Source of the DNA: Chitinivorax tropicus
Lineage (GTDB): Bacteria; Pseudomonadota; Gammaproteobacteria; Burkholderiales; SCOH01
Length of the DNA: 64,000 nt
NCBI RefSeq assembly: GCF_014202905.1
Contig: NZ_JACHHY010000016.1
Coordinates: 1 to 64,000, forward strand
Direction: 5' to 3'
The stretch's first letter is position 1. Each line of letters opens with the position of its first letter. A program made the position numbers and the translations under genes. The notes below the pieces were generated by a model. It made no database searches and was not told the origin of the DNA. It saw only the letters and a program-made list of their open reading frames with translations. Positions 8,399-17,815 of the stretch are shown here, in pieces.

Positions 8399-9385
8399 TC
8401 AGTTTGGTCGCACGGGAATGCATAGGTCGCATTCGAATTCACCGGTCGCCTCGTCACGCTCCACCCGTCGGTCATAGCGCTCGAAGCAAGGGCCCAGGTC
8501 ACATTGGACCTGCATGCCGCTTGAGGGTAGCCATTCGCTGAACAGCGCCCGCCATGCATCGGCTATATCTCGCCCTGTGCCTTTGAATCGCATCACGGCA
8601 TAGCGCCCCGCCGGTAGTATCATGATGCTGGCTTGTCCATTCGCCACAAAGTCATCTGGCACTTCGACACATGCATCGTAACGACACTTCTCCGGTGGCG
8701 TGATGCTCGGGTCGTCATGGCCTAATCCATAACATGTCTGGGTGGTCAGCCCATTCAGCTGTAACCAGGGCTCAAAGGTGTTGCGCCAGAGTGCGCCGAT
8801 GGCCGGGCCATAAGGGCCGATTTGGCGGATGTAGGCTACTCGGCGCTGAGGAATATGCTCGATGGTGACATGCATAGTGGTCTTTCTGGGTTGTGAATTG
8901 GAGCTCACATCTTCGCCAATGCCCTGCAACTTGGTCTGATCCAGATTGCGAATGACCTGATCGAAATTGCGTTGCCACCATGCACGTTGCCGAATCGCTA
9001 CCACTTCCTCCGCCCAATGCTGATCAGCTCCTTGTCGCCATGCGGTCGGGGTGTGCCCAAACAGGCTCTTGAATGCCCTGGCCAATGCCTCTCCCGAACC
9101 AAACCCCACCATCAGTGCGATTTCCAGAATGGAGCGTTGTGGATGATGGGATAGCAGAAATGCCGCGACTGCCAACCGGCGGCGGCGGATATAGTCCCCG
9201 GGTGTCTCGCCCATGCAGGACGCAAACATCCGATGGAAGTGATAGGGTGAAAAGTAGGCAATGGCAGCCAACTGGCTCAGGTCCAGCGACTGATCCAGAT
9301 GTTGATCGATGTGATCCAATACACGATTGAAGCGTTGGCTGTATCCCTGATGATATTGTTTTATCGGTGTATTCTGTGTTGCCAT
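8399..9385 (-). CDS. AraC-family transcriptional regulator with GyrI-like ligand domain
   Basis: 328 residues from the ATG at 9385. The longer frame back to 9505 begins in sequence that does not look coding. The N-terminal ~110 residues are a double helix-turn-helix AraC/XylS DNA-binding domain (FSPYHFHRMF, then GFGSGEALARAFKSLFGHTP). The C-terminal ~155 residues, from about VTIEHIPQRRVAYIRQIGPYG on, are a GyrI-like small-molecule-binding domain, as in Rob and BmrR-type regulators. Such proteins usually switch on efflux or stress genes when they bind an amphipathic ligand. The gene points toward the toxin gene and lies 47 bases downstream of the membrane hydroxylase gene on the same strand, so the two may be cotranscribed. 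The target genes are unknown. Confidence 0.85.
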   Translation of the reverse strand: MATQNTPIKQYHQGYSQRFNRVLDHIDQHLDQSLDLSQLAAIAYFSPYHFHRMFASCMGETPGDYIRRRRLAVAAFLLSHHPQRSILEIALMVGFGSGEALARAFKSLFGHTPTAWRQGADQHWAEEVVAIRQRAWWQRNFDQVIRNLDQTKLQGIGEDVSSNSQPRKTTMHVTIEHIPQRRVAYIRQIGPYGPAIGALWRNTFEPWLQLNGLTTQTCYGLGHDDPSITPPEKCRYDACVEVPDDFVANGQASIMILPAGRYAVMRFKGTGRDIADAWRALFSEWLPSSGMQVQCDLGPCFERYDRRVERDEATGEFECDLCIPVRPN

Positions 9386-9431
9386 GATGTTTCTGCCATG
9401 ATCAGGCTGTAAGTTGCCAGCAGGGCGGGGC

Positions 9432-10556
9432 TCATCCCTTCCAGGTAAATGGGAACTTGAGCTGTTTCCAGAAGCCATCGGGCACATAGTCGCCCAACAC
9501 GCCATATTCGGTGGGCCACTCCCGATCTGATTTCACCGCCGTGCCAAACAGGTAGTCCAGAAAGGCAAAATGCGCTGCATAGTTGCGATCCAGTGCTTCC
9601 TGATCTTGTGAATGATGCCAATGGTGGAAATTGGGCGTCACGATCACATACCGTAGCGGACCGAGCCGCACACTGACGTTGGCATGGTTGAATACAGCCT
9701 GGAAACCAACGATGACAATGTAGGCATCGATCACTTCCTTGGAAAAGCCCAGTACAAATATTGGCGCCAGCACCAGCGTGCGGGTCAACAACAGCTCCAG
9801 AATATGCTGGCGGGAGCCGGCCAACCAGTCCATGCTCTTTACACTATGGTGTACCGCATGCAACCGCCACAACAATGGCACCTCATGGTAGGCACGGTGT
9901 GTCCAGTACTGGACAAGATCCGCCACCAGAATGATCAGGAACAGCTCGACGACGAAGGGCAAATCCTTCACCCAATCCTGCACCCCGTCTTTGACCGCCC
10001 AACCCAAGCCTTTGTGCACGACCAGATTGGTCGCCAGTAAAATGAACCCGACCACCATGTGGTTGACAAGGAAATGTTGAAAATCCGTCTGCCATTCCGC
10101 TCGAAATACAGGCTGGTCTTTGCGCAAGGCGAACAATTTCTCGATGAAAATGAAAATCAGGCTGGAGCCCAACAGATCAAGAATGAACCAATCGAGCCCG
10201 ATGTAGGGCGTGTGGTCGGGAAAGTCATTCACAGGCACCTTATGCCCGCCAAGCAACGCTGTCAGGGCGATCAATGCAAAGGCCCAGGCAGATAGCCACC
10301 TGACCCGCCCCAATACGATATTGGTCAGCGAAATACCACCTGCCACCACCATGGCGACAAACATGATCTGGCGGATGGTGGCAACATCATAAGACTTGCG
10401 TAGCGCTGGTGTAGTGAGATAGGCCGGGAAGTGGAAGGCCAAGACGCCAAGAAGACATAGCACGCCCAGTATCAGCGCAATGACCCCAGATACCACGCCC
10501 TTACCACGCGGCATGTGTCCATGCGACTCCGACAGCTTCTTCATGTTATCCAACAC
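9432..10556 (-). CDS. Sterol desaturase / fatty acid hydroxylase family membrane protein
   Basis: About 374 residues. The GTG at 10556 is preferred because GGAGG lies 7 bases upstream. An ATG at 10544 (MKKLSESHGH) and a longer frame to 10604 are alternatives. Several hydrophobic membrane spans precede the di-iron histidine clusters of the family: HRAYHE, then HAVHHS, then NHANV and HHWHH. These bind two iron ions in membrane-bound C-H hydroxylases and desaturases. Bacterial members act on lipids such as sterols, carotenoids or ornithine lipids; the substrate here cannot be read from sequence. It is divergent from the flagellin gene and upstream of the AraC-type regulator. Confidence 0.85.
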   Translation of the reverse strand: MLDNMKKLSESHGHMPRGKGVVSGVIALILGVLCLLGVLAFHFPAYLTTPALRKSYDVATIRQIMFVAMVVAGGISLTNIVLGRVRWLSAWAFALIALTALLGGHKVPVNDFPDHTPYIGLDWFILDLLGSSLIFIFIEKLFALRKDQPVFRAEWQTDFQHFLVNHMVVGFILLATNLVVHKGLGWAVKDGVQDWVKDLPFVVELFLIILVADLVQYWTHRAYHEVPLLWRLHAVHHSVKSMDWLAGSRQHILELLLTRTLVLAPIFVLGFSKEVIDAYIVIVGFQAVFNHANVSVRLGPLRYVIVTPNFHHWHHSQDQEALDRNYAAHFAFLDYLFGTAVKSDREWPTEYGVLGDYVPDGFWKQLKFPFTWKG

Positions 10557-10722
10557 GATCCATCCTCCGTATTTTCTGATGTCGACACTATGCCAAATGC
10601 GCATTCAATTGAACATCTAGATGCATGGCTGGCTAACAGGTTTTGCTGGCAAGCCACGCCGAGCCAGGGCAGAACCGCCGGCTTCCCCTTCGCTTCCATG
10701 TAACAGATTTTACGATGGCGCC

Positions 10723-10749
10723 TAAAGAAACCGTATTTCCAGCCGATAT
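10723..10749 (+). promoter_or_regulatory. Sigma-28 (FliA) promoter of the flagellin gene
   Basis: TAAAGAAA (10723-10730), exactly 11 bases, then GCCGATAT (10742-10749). The flagellar sigma-28 consensus is TAAAGTTT-N11-GCCGATAA, so spacing is perfect and 13 of 16 positions match. It lies 46 bases upstream of the flagellin start, which indicates late-class flagellar expression. Confidence 0.85.
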
Positions 10750-10795
10750 ACAGATCAACCGAAGCCTCCGATCACCAATATAGTCAGACACTGCG

Positions 10796-12475
10796 ATGCA
10801 GATTCAGACCAACCTCGGCTCCTTGTTTTCACAACGGGTGCTCACACAAACCACAAATGGCACAGGCACTGTGTTACAGCGCCTATCCAGTGGCTTGCGC
10901 ATCAACACCGCCAAGGATGATGCCGCTGGCTTGCAGATTTCTGAGCGGATGACCGCGCAGGTTCGAGGCAATGTGCAAGCCATACGCAATGTGAATGATG
11001 GCGTGGGCATCCTGCAGGTGGCGGAAGGCGCCATGACCAGCACCATCGACATGTTGCAACGCATTCGTGAGCTGGCGGTTGAGGCCAATAATGCTTCGTT
11101 GTCCACCAGTGATCGTTATGCCTTGCAGCAGGAGTCGATACAGCTACTGAATGGCATCACCAAGATCGGTGTGCAGACTGAATTCAATGGCGATCAGGTC
11201 TTTTCTCAGAGCACCGACAGCATCGGTGGCAACGCCACCCGTCGTGCCGTCTCGGATGGGCTGAAGCTGGGATGGATCGAAGAATCAGAAGCATTAATCA
11301 AGAAGTATTTCGGTATCGTTGCCGATGGCGCGACCTTGACCATCAATTTTGACACCAGCGATGGTGCCGGTAATACCTTGGCCTCGGTGTCTGGCTCAGT
11401 CGGGGCAGGCGGTAAAGTATTCAATCAATCGCTGAATGTGGACATGGCGGACTTTGTGCCGCCCAATCTGCCAGATGGCGGCACAGCCCCTTTCTATAAC
11501 GACCGCGTCATCGCCCACGAAATGGTGCATGCCGTGATGGGCCGGGCCGTCAATATGGCCGCCATGCCTACCTGGTTTCTGGAAGGTGCCGCCGAGCTGA
11601 TTCACGGTGCAGATGAACGGCTGGCTGGCGATATCCAGGCCGCAGGCGGATCGGTTTCGACCATCGTCACCAACATCTCCAACGCCTGGACTGGCACCAG
11701 CCGTGACTACTCATCGGCTTATGCCGCTACGCGTTACCTGCATGACAAACTGAAGGGGCTGGGTGTCGAAGGCGGGATTAAAGGCCTCATGCAAAAATTG
11801 GCCAGCACTGGCTCCAATCTCGATACCGCGCTCAATGCCGTCACCGGTGGCACCTATGCGAGCACGGCAGCATTCCTCACTGACTTCGGGGCCAATGGTG
11901 TCAACTACATCAATACCCGGATGAATCTCACCAATACGGATACAGGTGGTATTGGCGGTTTCGATGCTGACAGCGGCGCTGTCCGTAGCGCCAAGGACGT
12001 GTTGTCCGATCAAGGTTCAACCTATGCAGACAAGATGACCGATGGTTTTCGTCTGGTGTATCCGACAGTGGCAGGTGGAACAGGTGCCAAGTACTATCAA
12101 TTACAGCTTGGCTCCAATCCACAACAAACACTGACCGCATCATTCACGGCAGTAAATGCCCAAGCATTGGGCGTAGATGACATTGACCTGGTCAAGCTCC
12201 CCACACATGCACTTGCTCATATTGATGAAGCATTGGACTACCTGAACAAGCAACGTGCCCAGATCGGTGCTCAATTATCCAGGCTGGCTTTTTCATCGCA
12301 GAATCTGTCCTTCAACGTCGAAAACACCTCATCCTCTCGCTCCCGAATCCGCGATGCTGACTATGCATCCGAAACTGCAGCCCTGGCACGGCAACAGATT
12401 CTGCAACAATCGGGCACGGCCATGGTGACACAAGCCAATCAGCTACCCAAGCTCGCCCTGCAGTTATTGCGCTGA
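10796..12475 (+). CDS. Flagellinolysin: flagellin with an inserted HExxH metalloprotease domain
   Basis: 559 residues. Residues 1-140 are a canonical flagellin D0/D1 start (LSSGLRINTAKDDAAGLQIS, then RNVNDGVGILQVAEGAM). The last ~90 residues are the matching C-terminal D1/D0 (SRIRDADYASETAALARQQI, then LPKLALQLL). The variable region between them holds a gluzincin-type zinc site, HEMVH (H241, E242, H245), followed by WFLEGAAEL, where E263 or E267 would be the third zinc ligand. Flagellins with a protease in the hypervariable loop are known as flagellinolysins and are built into filaments that degrade protein. A sigma-28 promoter precedes the gene. No strong ribosome binding site was seen before the ATG. 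No other flagellar gene is adjacent, so this is an orphan and perhaps an additional flagellin. It overlaps the convergent HD-domain gene by 12 bases. Confidence 0.92.
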   Translation: MQIQTNLGSLFSQRVLTQTTNGTGTVLQRLSSGLRINTAKDDAAGLQISERMTAQVRGNVQAIRNVNDGVGILQVAEGAMTSTIDMLQRIRELAVEANNASLSTSDRYALQQESIQLLNGITKIGVQTEFNGDQVFSQSTDSIGGNATRRAVSDGLKLGWIEESEALIKKYFGIVADGATLTINFDTSDGAGNTLASVSGSVGAGGKVFNQSLNVDMADFVPPNLPDGGTAPFYNDRVIAHEMVHAVMGRAVNMAAMPTWFLEGAAELIHGADERLAGDIQAAGGSVSTIVTNISNAWTGTSRDYSSAYAATRYLHDKLKGLGVEGGIKGLMQKLASTGSNLDTALNAVTGGTYASTAAFLTDFGANGVNYINTRMNLTNTDTGGIGGFDADSGAVRSAKDVLSDQGSTYADKMTDGFRLVYPTVAGGTGAKYYQLQLGSNPQQTLTASFTAVNAQALGVDDIDLVKLPTHALAHIDEALDYLNKQRAQIGAQLSRLAFSSQNLSFNVENTSSSRSRIRDADYASETAALARQQILQQSGTAMVTQANQLPKLALQLLR

Positions 12476-13048
12476 GGCAAACCAGCCTTCATCTCTTGCT
12501 TGATCCAGTCGATGTTTCAGGTAATGCCACAATGCGGGACAACCCGTCTCGATCTGCTCGGCCAAGCGACTAACCACCCGCTCATAGCTGATACCATTCT
12601 CACGCCAACTCTGGCCTTGATTGTTCAAGTTCAATAGCGCGGGCATGGCCCGATCGATTGCACCGGCAAAACGAGCCTCTGCTGTAGCACCCGCCTCGAA
12701 TTCTTGCCAAAGTGACAGAAAATATGCGCCAGTCGGCGCCGGCAGTAGACCGAAAATACGCTTGACCGCCACCAGCTCGGCGGCCTTGCGCACATCCCAG
12801 CCCCCCTCAGCATAGACAATGGTATCGCCCGTATCGATCTCACCAATATCGTGTACCAGCAGCATGGCCACCACATGATCGATCTTCACGGGTACTGGCG
12901 CATATGCCTGCAACGCCATTGCCAGCATGGCTATCTGCCAGCTGTGTTCCGCTGAATTCTCATAGCGCGTCAGGCCAAGTGGCTTGTTCTTTCGGGTCAC
13001 CCCTTTGAGCTGGTCCAGCTCCAGGATGAAATCAACGATTTCCTGCAT
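12464..13048 (-). CDS. HD-domain phosphohydrolase (YfbR/HDDC2-like)
   Basis: 194 residues from the ATG at 13048; the frame can extend to a TTG at 13072. The metal-binding HD signature is visible as NSAEHSWQIAMLA, then LLVHDIGEIDTGD, with a further GAIDRAMPALLN helix. This pattern matches the HD-domain family that includes 5'-deoxynucleotidase YfbR and human HDDC2, so a nucleotide 5'-phosphatase role is likely but not proven. It converges on the flagellin gene and overlaps its end by 12 bases, leaving no room for a separate terminator. Confidence 0.8.
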   Translation of the reverse strand: MQEIVDFILELDQLKGVTRKNKPLGLTRYENSAEHSWQIAMLAMALQAYAPVPVKIDHVVAMLLVHDIGEIDTGDTIVYAEGGWDVRKAAELVAVKRIFGLLPAPTGAYFLSLWQEFEAGATAEARFAGAIDRAMPALLNLNNQGQSWRENGISYERVVSRLAEQIETGCPALWHYLKHRLDQARDEGWFASAQ

Positions 13049-13504
13049 TTTCTCTTTCAGACATCCAGGCAATGGTTTGACAGACCTCCCAGAGCCTACT
13101 GGATTCCAACATCTGGATCAAAGCAGCATTAGCCGGTGGAGCGGTATTTTTGACCGTTCAGCGAAAATTGCTTGTTCAAAAATTCTGATATAAAAAAAAG
13201 TTCTCCAGAAAAATCAATCATTATTCTTGAATTCGAATTTATCTTCACAGAGCCCTGAAAAACATCGCCAATTGACAAGAAAACCACCTTCTGGAACCAT
13301 TCTTACTTGATTTAGTACATAGTCATTAATAATTTCATTTAAATTAATGTACTTAATCGAATACACAAAAATGTGTGCGCAGACATAAAATCGTGCTGAT
13401 CATCGACCAGCAATCTAGTCAGAGCCAGTATTGGCGTGCCATGGAAACAACCATGCCGCTTCAAAAAATTAGATCAAATTTGAATATCCATTCAATTAAC
13501 TTGA
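13049..13504. other. AT-rich intergenic region upstream of the pigment gene
   Basis: About 450 bases, clearly more AT-rich than the flanking genes, with A/T tracts such as AATAATTTCATTTAAATTAA around 13328-13348. No gene, RNA or convincing promoter hexamer pair could be fixed. It probably holds the regulatory region of the indigoidine synthetase gene. The AT-rich composition would suit silencing by an H-NS-like protein, which is inference. Confidence 0.4.
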
Positions 13505-13699
13505 ATGAAAGTGATGCAGAAAGAGATATATCGCATTGAATTGGCCTGGTGTTGCCGACCCGGTTTCCTCGCCCGAGCCGAAACCTCGTCAACAGCAACT
13601 GGGCCGCTGGTTATGGAAAACGCCATGGATATTCGAGATGGAATGACCACATGGCGTTACTTGATTGCAGATCAGCAACACCTAGCAGGATGTCGAAAA

Positions 13700-16600
13700 A
13701 TGGATGGAAAACTGAATACCACCACGTTGAGTCTCGCGCACGATCAAACCCTACCTGATCTGCTCCGCGCACAAGCACTGGCTTACCCAGAGCGGGTAGC
13801 CGTCGTGCATGATGATCAGGAAATAGGTTATCGGGAGCTGGTCGAAACCAGTGAGCAGGTCTCATCCTATTTACGGCATCTGGGCATCAAGGCTGACGGG
13901 TGTGTCGGCATCTTTGTGGACCCATCGGTCGATTTGCTGGTAAGTATCTGGGGCGTGCTGTTTGCAGGGGGGGCCTATCTGCCCTTGTCGCCGGAGTACC
14001 CCGAAGAGCGGCTGCGATACATGATCGATGATGCCAAGATCCAGGTCATCTTCACCCAGCAACACCTGAAAGCAAAGCTGGCCGAGCTGGCGCCATCCCA
14101 TATCCAGATTGCCACCATGGCCGATGTGCAGGCATTCACCAGCCATCGTCAGCAGCAAAGCCAGCCCCATCTGGCGGGCAAACATGATCTGGCCTATGTC
14201 ATTTACACCTCAGGCAGCACAGGCAAACCTAAGGGCGTGATGATCGAGCACCATAGCATCGCCAGCCAGATGCGATGGCTGCAGGCGACGTACCAATTGG
14301 GGGGTAATCGTGCGGTGCTTCAAAAGACGCCGATGAGTTTCGATGCCGCACAATGGGAGATCCTGGCCCCTGCCGTAGGCTGCCGAGTGGTCATGGGCAA
14401 CCCAGGTATCTACCGTGACCCGGAAGCCCTGGTCAGAACGATCCTGCGCCATCAGGTCACCACATTGCAGTGCGTGCCGACACTCTTGCAAGCCTTGCTG
14501 GAGACAGACGGCATCCACGATTGCACATCGCTGACCCAGATCTTCAGCGGGGGGGAGATCTTGTCCAGGCAATTGGCCAGACAGTGTCTGGACACCCTGC
14601 CCAATTGCGCTTTGGTCAACTTGTATGGCCCGACCGAGTGCACAATCAATGCCTCAGCATTCACAGTGCGGCGTGAGCAACTTGCCGATGGCCCGCATGC
14701 CATTTCAATCGGCACTCCCGTCAAGGACACTCAATATTACATCTTGGACGAAGCACAACAACCCGTCGCAGAGGGTGAGCCGGGAGAGCTGTACATTGGT
14801 GGCATCCAATTGGCGCGGGGCTATCTGCATCGCCCCGAGCTGACCACAGAGCGATTCGTGGACAACCCGTTCGACACCAAGACTGGCGCCAAGCTGTATC
14901 GCACCGGCGATCTGGTCACCAGAAACGAGGACGGGACGGTTCACTTTTTGGGCCGAGTGGATCGGCAAGTCAAATTACGTGGTTTCCGTGTCGAGCTGGA
15001 CGAAATCCGCCTGGCCATCGAGGCCCATGACTGGGTGAAGAATGCAGCCGTGCTGATCAAGCAAGACCCACGCACCAGCTTTCAACATTTGATTGCCTGC
15101 ATTGAATTGAATGCAAGGGAAGCCGCGTTGATGGATCAGGGCAACCATGGCGCCCATCATCAATCCAAAGAAAGCCGGCTGCAGGTACGGGCCCAATTGG
15201 CAAACCTGGGCTGCCGTGACGAGGCCGAGCTGGCTGGCAGACCAGTGGTCAGCCTGGCGGGCTATGAGCCCACCGAGACCCAGCGGCGGCGCGTCTTCGC
15301 GCGGAAGACGTATCGATTTTACGAGGGTGGGCCAGTGCAACGTGCTGATGTCCTACGGCTACTGGATACGCCGATGCCAAGCACGCAACCACGTAGCCTG
15401 GATACGCTCAGCTGGGCGGCATTTGGTGAGATCCTGCGGTATTTCGGCCAATATCTCAGCACCGAACGCCTGCTGCCAAAGTATGGTTATGCCTCACCTG
15501 GCGCACTCTACGCTACACAGATGTATCTGGAGTTGAGCCATATCGGAGGTCTGCAGTCCGGCTATTACTACTATCACCCGATCCATCACCAGCTGGTGCT
15601 GATCCAAGCATTGCCCGACGCCCCGGCTGCGACAGCCCGTGTTCATTTCATCGGCAAAAAGAGGGCGATCGAGCCGGTCTACAAGAACAACATCCAAGAG
15701 GTGCTGGAATTCGAAACCGGCCACATGCTGGGCTTGTTTGATCTGGTGTTGCCTGCTTACGGGTTAGCAATCGACAACGGCGTCTTCCAGCCCGAGATCA
15801 AAGCCTCACTGGCTTGCGCCGAAGAGGACTATTACCTGGGTTCATTCGCCATCCGGCCCGATTCAGCGCCAGTGGCCGATGAGTCGCTGGGGATCTATGT
15901 GCAGGTGCATCCCGGCAAGATCGCAGATCTGGCGGGGGGGATGTATCGCTATCAATCCGGGCAGCTGACGCGAATATCTGATGAGTTGATCCAGAAAAAG
16001 CATGTCATCGCGATCAACCAACAGGTGTACGAGAACGCCAGCTTCGGCATTGCCATGACCAGCCATGATCAACAGACATGGCGTCAGTACATTGCGCTGG
16101 GCCGCAAGCTGCAACATCTGCAAATGAACGACCAACAGCTTGGCTTCATGTCCTCCGGCTATAGCTCGAAAACTGGCAATGATCTGCCTGCTGCCAAACG
16201 GCTGGCGGCCATCCTGACCAATAGTGGCGAACCATATGGCTCATGCTACTTCTGCCTGGGCGGACGTGTCAGCGATGAGCAGATCGCCAGCGAGGGCATG
16301 AAGGAAGACACTATTCACATGAAAGGCCCTGCCGAGCTGATTCGGGAGGATCTATTGAATCTGTTGCCTGACTACATGATGCCCAATCGCATCGTGGTCA
16401 TGGATCAATTACCACAGACCGCCAACGGTAAAATCGACCAGAAGGCACTGGAATCCGCCAGCCAGACACAACTTGATCTGACCGAGCGCCCCATGGTCGC
16501 GCCGCGCACAGGCACCGAGATCAAAATCGCGGACATCTGGAAACAGGCGATGAAATGGGACGCCGTGTCTGTTCAGGATGACTTTTTCGAGTCCGGTGGC

Positions 16601-17815
16601 AATTCGCTGATTGCGGTATCACTGATCAACAAGATCAATAAAACATTCCAGGCCACCCTACCACTGCAGATCCTGTTTGAAGCCTCCACCATTGAAAAGC
16701 TGGCGGAAAGGATCGACCGATTGGACAGCCAGCCTGTGTCACGCATGGTTCCCCTGGCCACAGCTGGTAACAAACCCGCCATCTTCTGCTGGCCGGGTCT
16801 GGGCGGCTATCCGATGAATCTGCGAACCCTGGCCAATCGCACTGCGGTGGATCGACCGTTCTATGGGGTTCAGGCACACGGTATCAACGCTGGTGAAACG
16901 CCCTATGCCACCATCCGCGAGATGGCGTTACAGGACATCAAAGCCATCAAACAGATCCAGCCAACTGGCCCATATACCTTGTGGGGCTATTCATTTGGTG
17001 CACGGGTTGCGTTTGAGGTGGCGTATCAGCTGGAGCAGGCTGGTGAGCGTGTCGAGCACTTGTTCCTGCTGGCGCCCGGCTCACCGGAATTGCGTGCGCA
17101 AGATGCCGCACAACACGGTCAGGAGCCAAGTTACACCAACAAGGCGTTCGTCACCATTCTGTTCTCCGTGTTTGCCCACAGCATCACCAGCCCCGCACTG
17201 GATGAATGCCTGCGGGTCACCCAGGACGAAGCCAGCTTCACATCCTTCATCTGCGCCCGCTATCGGCATTTGGAGCCCGACTTGGTGCAACGGATCAGTC
17301 AGATCGTGCGACAGACATTTGAATTCAAATACAGCTTCAACGAGCTGTTGGCGCGTCAGTTGAACACGCCCATCACGCTGTTCAAGGCGCAAGGCGACGA
17401 CTATTCATTCATTGAAAACAACGGTGGCTATTCAACCCAAGCACCCACCGTCATCGAGCTGGAAGCAGATCATTACAGCATGCTCAAGACCCCGGATCTC
17501 GATGAGCTGGTCGATGCCATCCATCGCCGCCTGAACCCAACACCCCATAACACTGCCATTCAAATTGGCAACCAAGCAGGAGACCGTATCATGCCGCATA
17601 TCAATATCAAGCATTTCCCTGTCGAGCTGGGCAACAGCCAACGCGCACAGCTGGTCGATGCCCTGACCAAAGCCGTGCAGACGGCGTTTGGCTGCGAAGC
17701 GGGCGTCATTTCCATCGCATTGGAACCGGTCACACCAGAAAACTGGAGTGAACAGGTGTATGACCCCGAAATCAAAGGCCGCCAGAGCCTGCTGTGCAAA
17801 CACCCATCCTATTGA
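13700..17815 (+). CDS. indC: Indigoidine synthetase (NRPS A-Ox-T-TE) with C-terminal tautomerase
   Basis: 1371 residues from the ATG at 13700, which has AGGA 9 bases upstream and puts the start about where BpsA starts. The frame is open back to 13505. The adenylation core is YVIYTSGSTGKPKG near residue 166. A flavin-dependent oxidase (Ox) domain is inserted between late A-domain motifs (LLPKYGYASPGALYATQMYL near residue 595, later GFMSSGYSSKTGN), then NGKID. The carrier site is FFESGGNSL with Ser969, and the thioesterase is GYSFGA with Ser1098. This order and near-continuous similarity match BpsA/IndC/IgiD enzymes, which cyclise and oxidise two L-glutamines to the blue pigment indigoidine. 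The carrier needs a phosphopantetheinyl transferase that is not in this window. Unusually, a PptA-like tautomerase follows in frame from residue 1298. No indA/indB homologue is adjacent. Confidence 0.93.
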   Translation: MDGKLNTTTLSLAHDQTLPDLLRAQALAYPERVAVVHDDQEIGYRELVETSEQVSSYLRHLGIKADGCVGIFVDPSVDLLVSIWGVLFAGGAYLPLSPEYPEERLRYMIDDAKIQVIFTQQHLKAKLAELAPSHIQIATMADVQAFTSHRQQQSQPHLAGKHDLAYVIYTSGSTGKPKGVMIEHHSIASQMRWLQATYQLGGNRAVLQKTPMSFDAAQWEILAPAVGCRVVMGNPGIYRDPEALVRTILRHQVTTLQCVPTLLQALLETDGIHDCTSLTQIFSGGEILSRQLARQCLDTLPNCALVNLYGPTECTINASAFTVRREQLADGPHAISIGTPVKDTQYYILDEAQQPVAEGEPGELYIGGIQLARGYLHRPELTTERFVDNPFDTKTGAKLYRTGDLVTRNEDGTVHFLGRVDRQVKLRGFRVELDEIRLAIEAHDWVKNAAVLIKQDPRTSFQHLIACIELNAREAALMDQGNHGAHHQSKESRLQVRAQLANLGCRDEAELAGRPVVSLAGYEPTETQRRRVFARKTYRFYEGGPVQRADVLRLLDTPMPSTQPRSLDTLSWAAFGEILRYFGQYLSTERLLPKYGYASPGALYATQMYLELSHIGGLQSGYYYYHPIHHQLVLIQALPDAPAATARVHFIGKKRAIEPVYKNNIQEVLEFETGHMLGLFDLVLPAYGLAIDNGVFQPEIKASLACAEEDYYLGSFAIRPDSAPVADESLGIYVQVHPGKIADLAGGMYRYQSGQLTRISDELIQKKHVIAINQQVYENASFGIAMTSHDQQTWRQYIALGRKLQHLQMNDQQLGFMSSGYSSKTGNDLPAAKRLAAILTNSGEPYGSCYFCLGGRVSDEQIASEGMKEDTIHMKGPAELIREDLLNLLPDYMMPNRIVVMDQLPQTANGKIDQKALESASQTQLDLTERPMVAPRTGTEIKIADIWKQAMKWDAVSVQDDFFESGGNSLIAVSLINKINKTFQATLPLQILFEASTIEKLAERIDRLDSQPVSRMVPLATAGNKPAIFCWPGLGGYPMNLRTLANRTAVDRPFYGVQAHGINAGETPYATIREMALQDIKAIKQIQPTGPYTLWGYSFGARVAFEVAYQLEQAGERVEHLFLLAPGSPELRAQDAAQHGQEPSYTNKAFVTILFSVFAHSITSPALDECLRVTQDEASFTSFICARYRHLEPDLVQRISQIVRQTFEFKYSFNELLARQLNTPITLFKAQGDDYSFIENNGGYSTQAPTVIELEADHYSMLKTPDLDELVDAIHRRLNPTPHNTAIQIGNQAGDRIMPHINIKHFPVELGNSQRAQLVDALTKAVQTAFGCEAGVISIALEPVTPENWSEQVYDPEIKGRQSLLCKHPSY
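17591..17815 (+). CDS. PptA-like 4-oxalocrotonate tautomerase encoded in frame at the 3' end of indC, with its own start
   Basis: 74 residues beginning MPHINIKHFPVELG, with SIALEPVTPENW and a KHPSY end. It closely resembles E. coli PptA (YdcE). Tautomerases of this superfamily use the amino group of an N-terminal proline, exposed by removal of Met. Here Met-Pro is internal to the synthetase frame, but AGGAG at 17578-17582 lies 8 bases before this ATG. So a free enzyme with Pro1 could be made by internal initiation, besides or instead of the fusion. The ~19-residue linker before it looks like read-through intergenic sequence. An alternative is a pure fusion in which Pro1 chemistry is lost. Confidence 0.55.
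   Translation: MPHINIKHFPVELGNSQRAQLVDALTKAVQTAFGCEAGVISIALEPVTPENWSEQVYDPEIKGRQSLLCKHPSY

Noticed and set aside
13049..13504. Riboswitch or small RNA upstream of the indigoidine gene
   Set aside because: No conserved aptamer-like pairing could be built by eye; only AT-rich sequence is seen.
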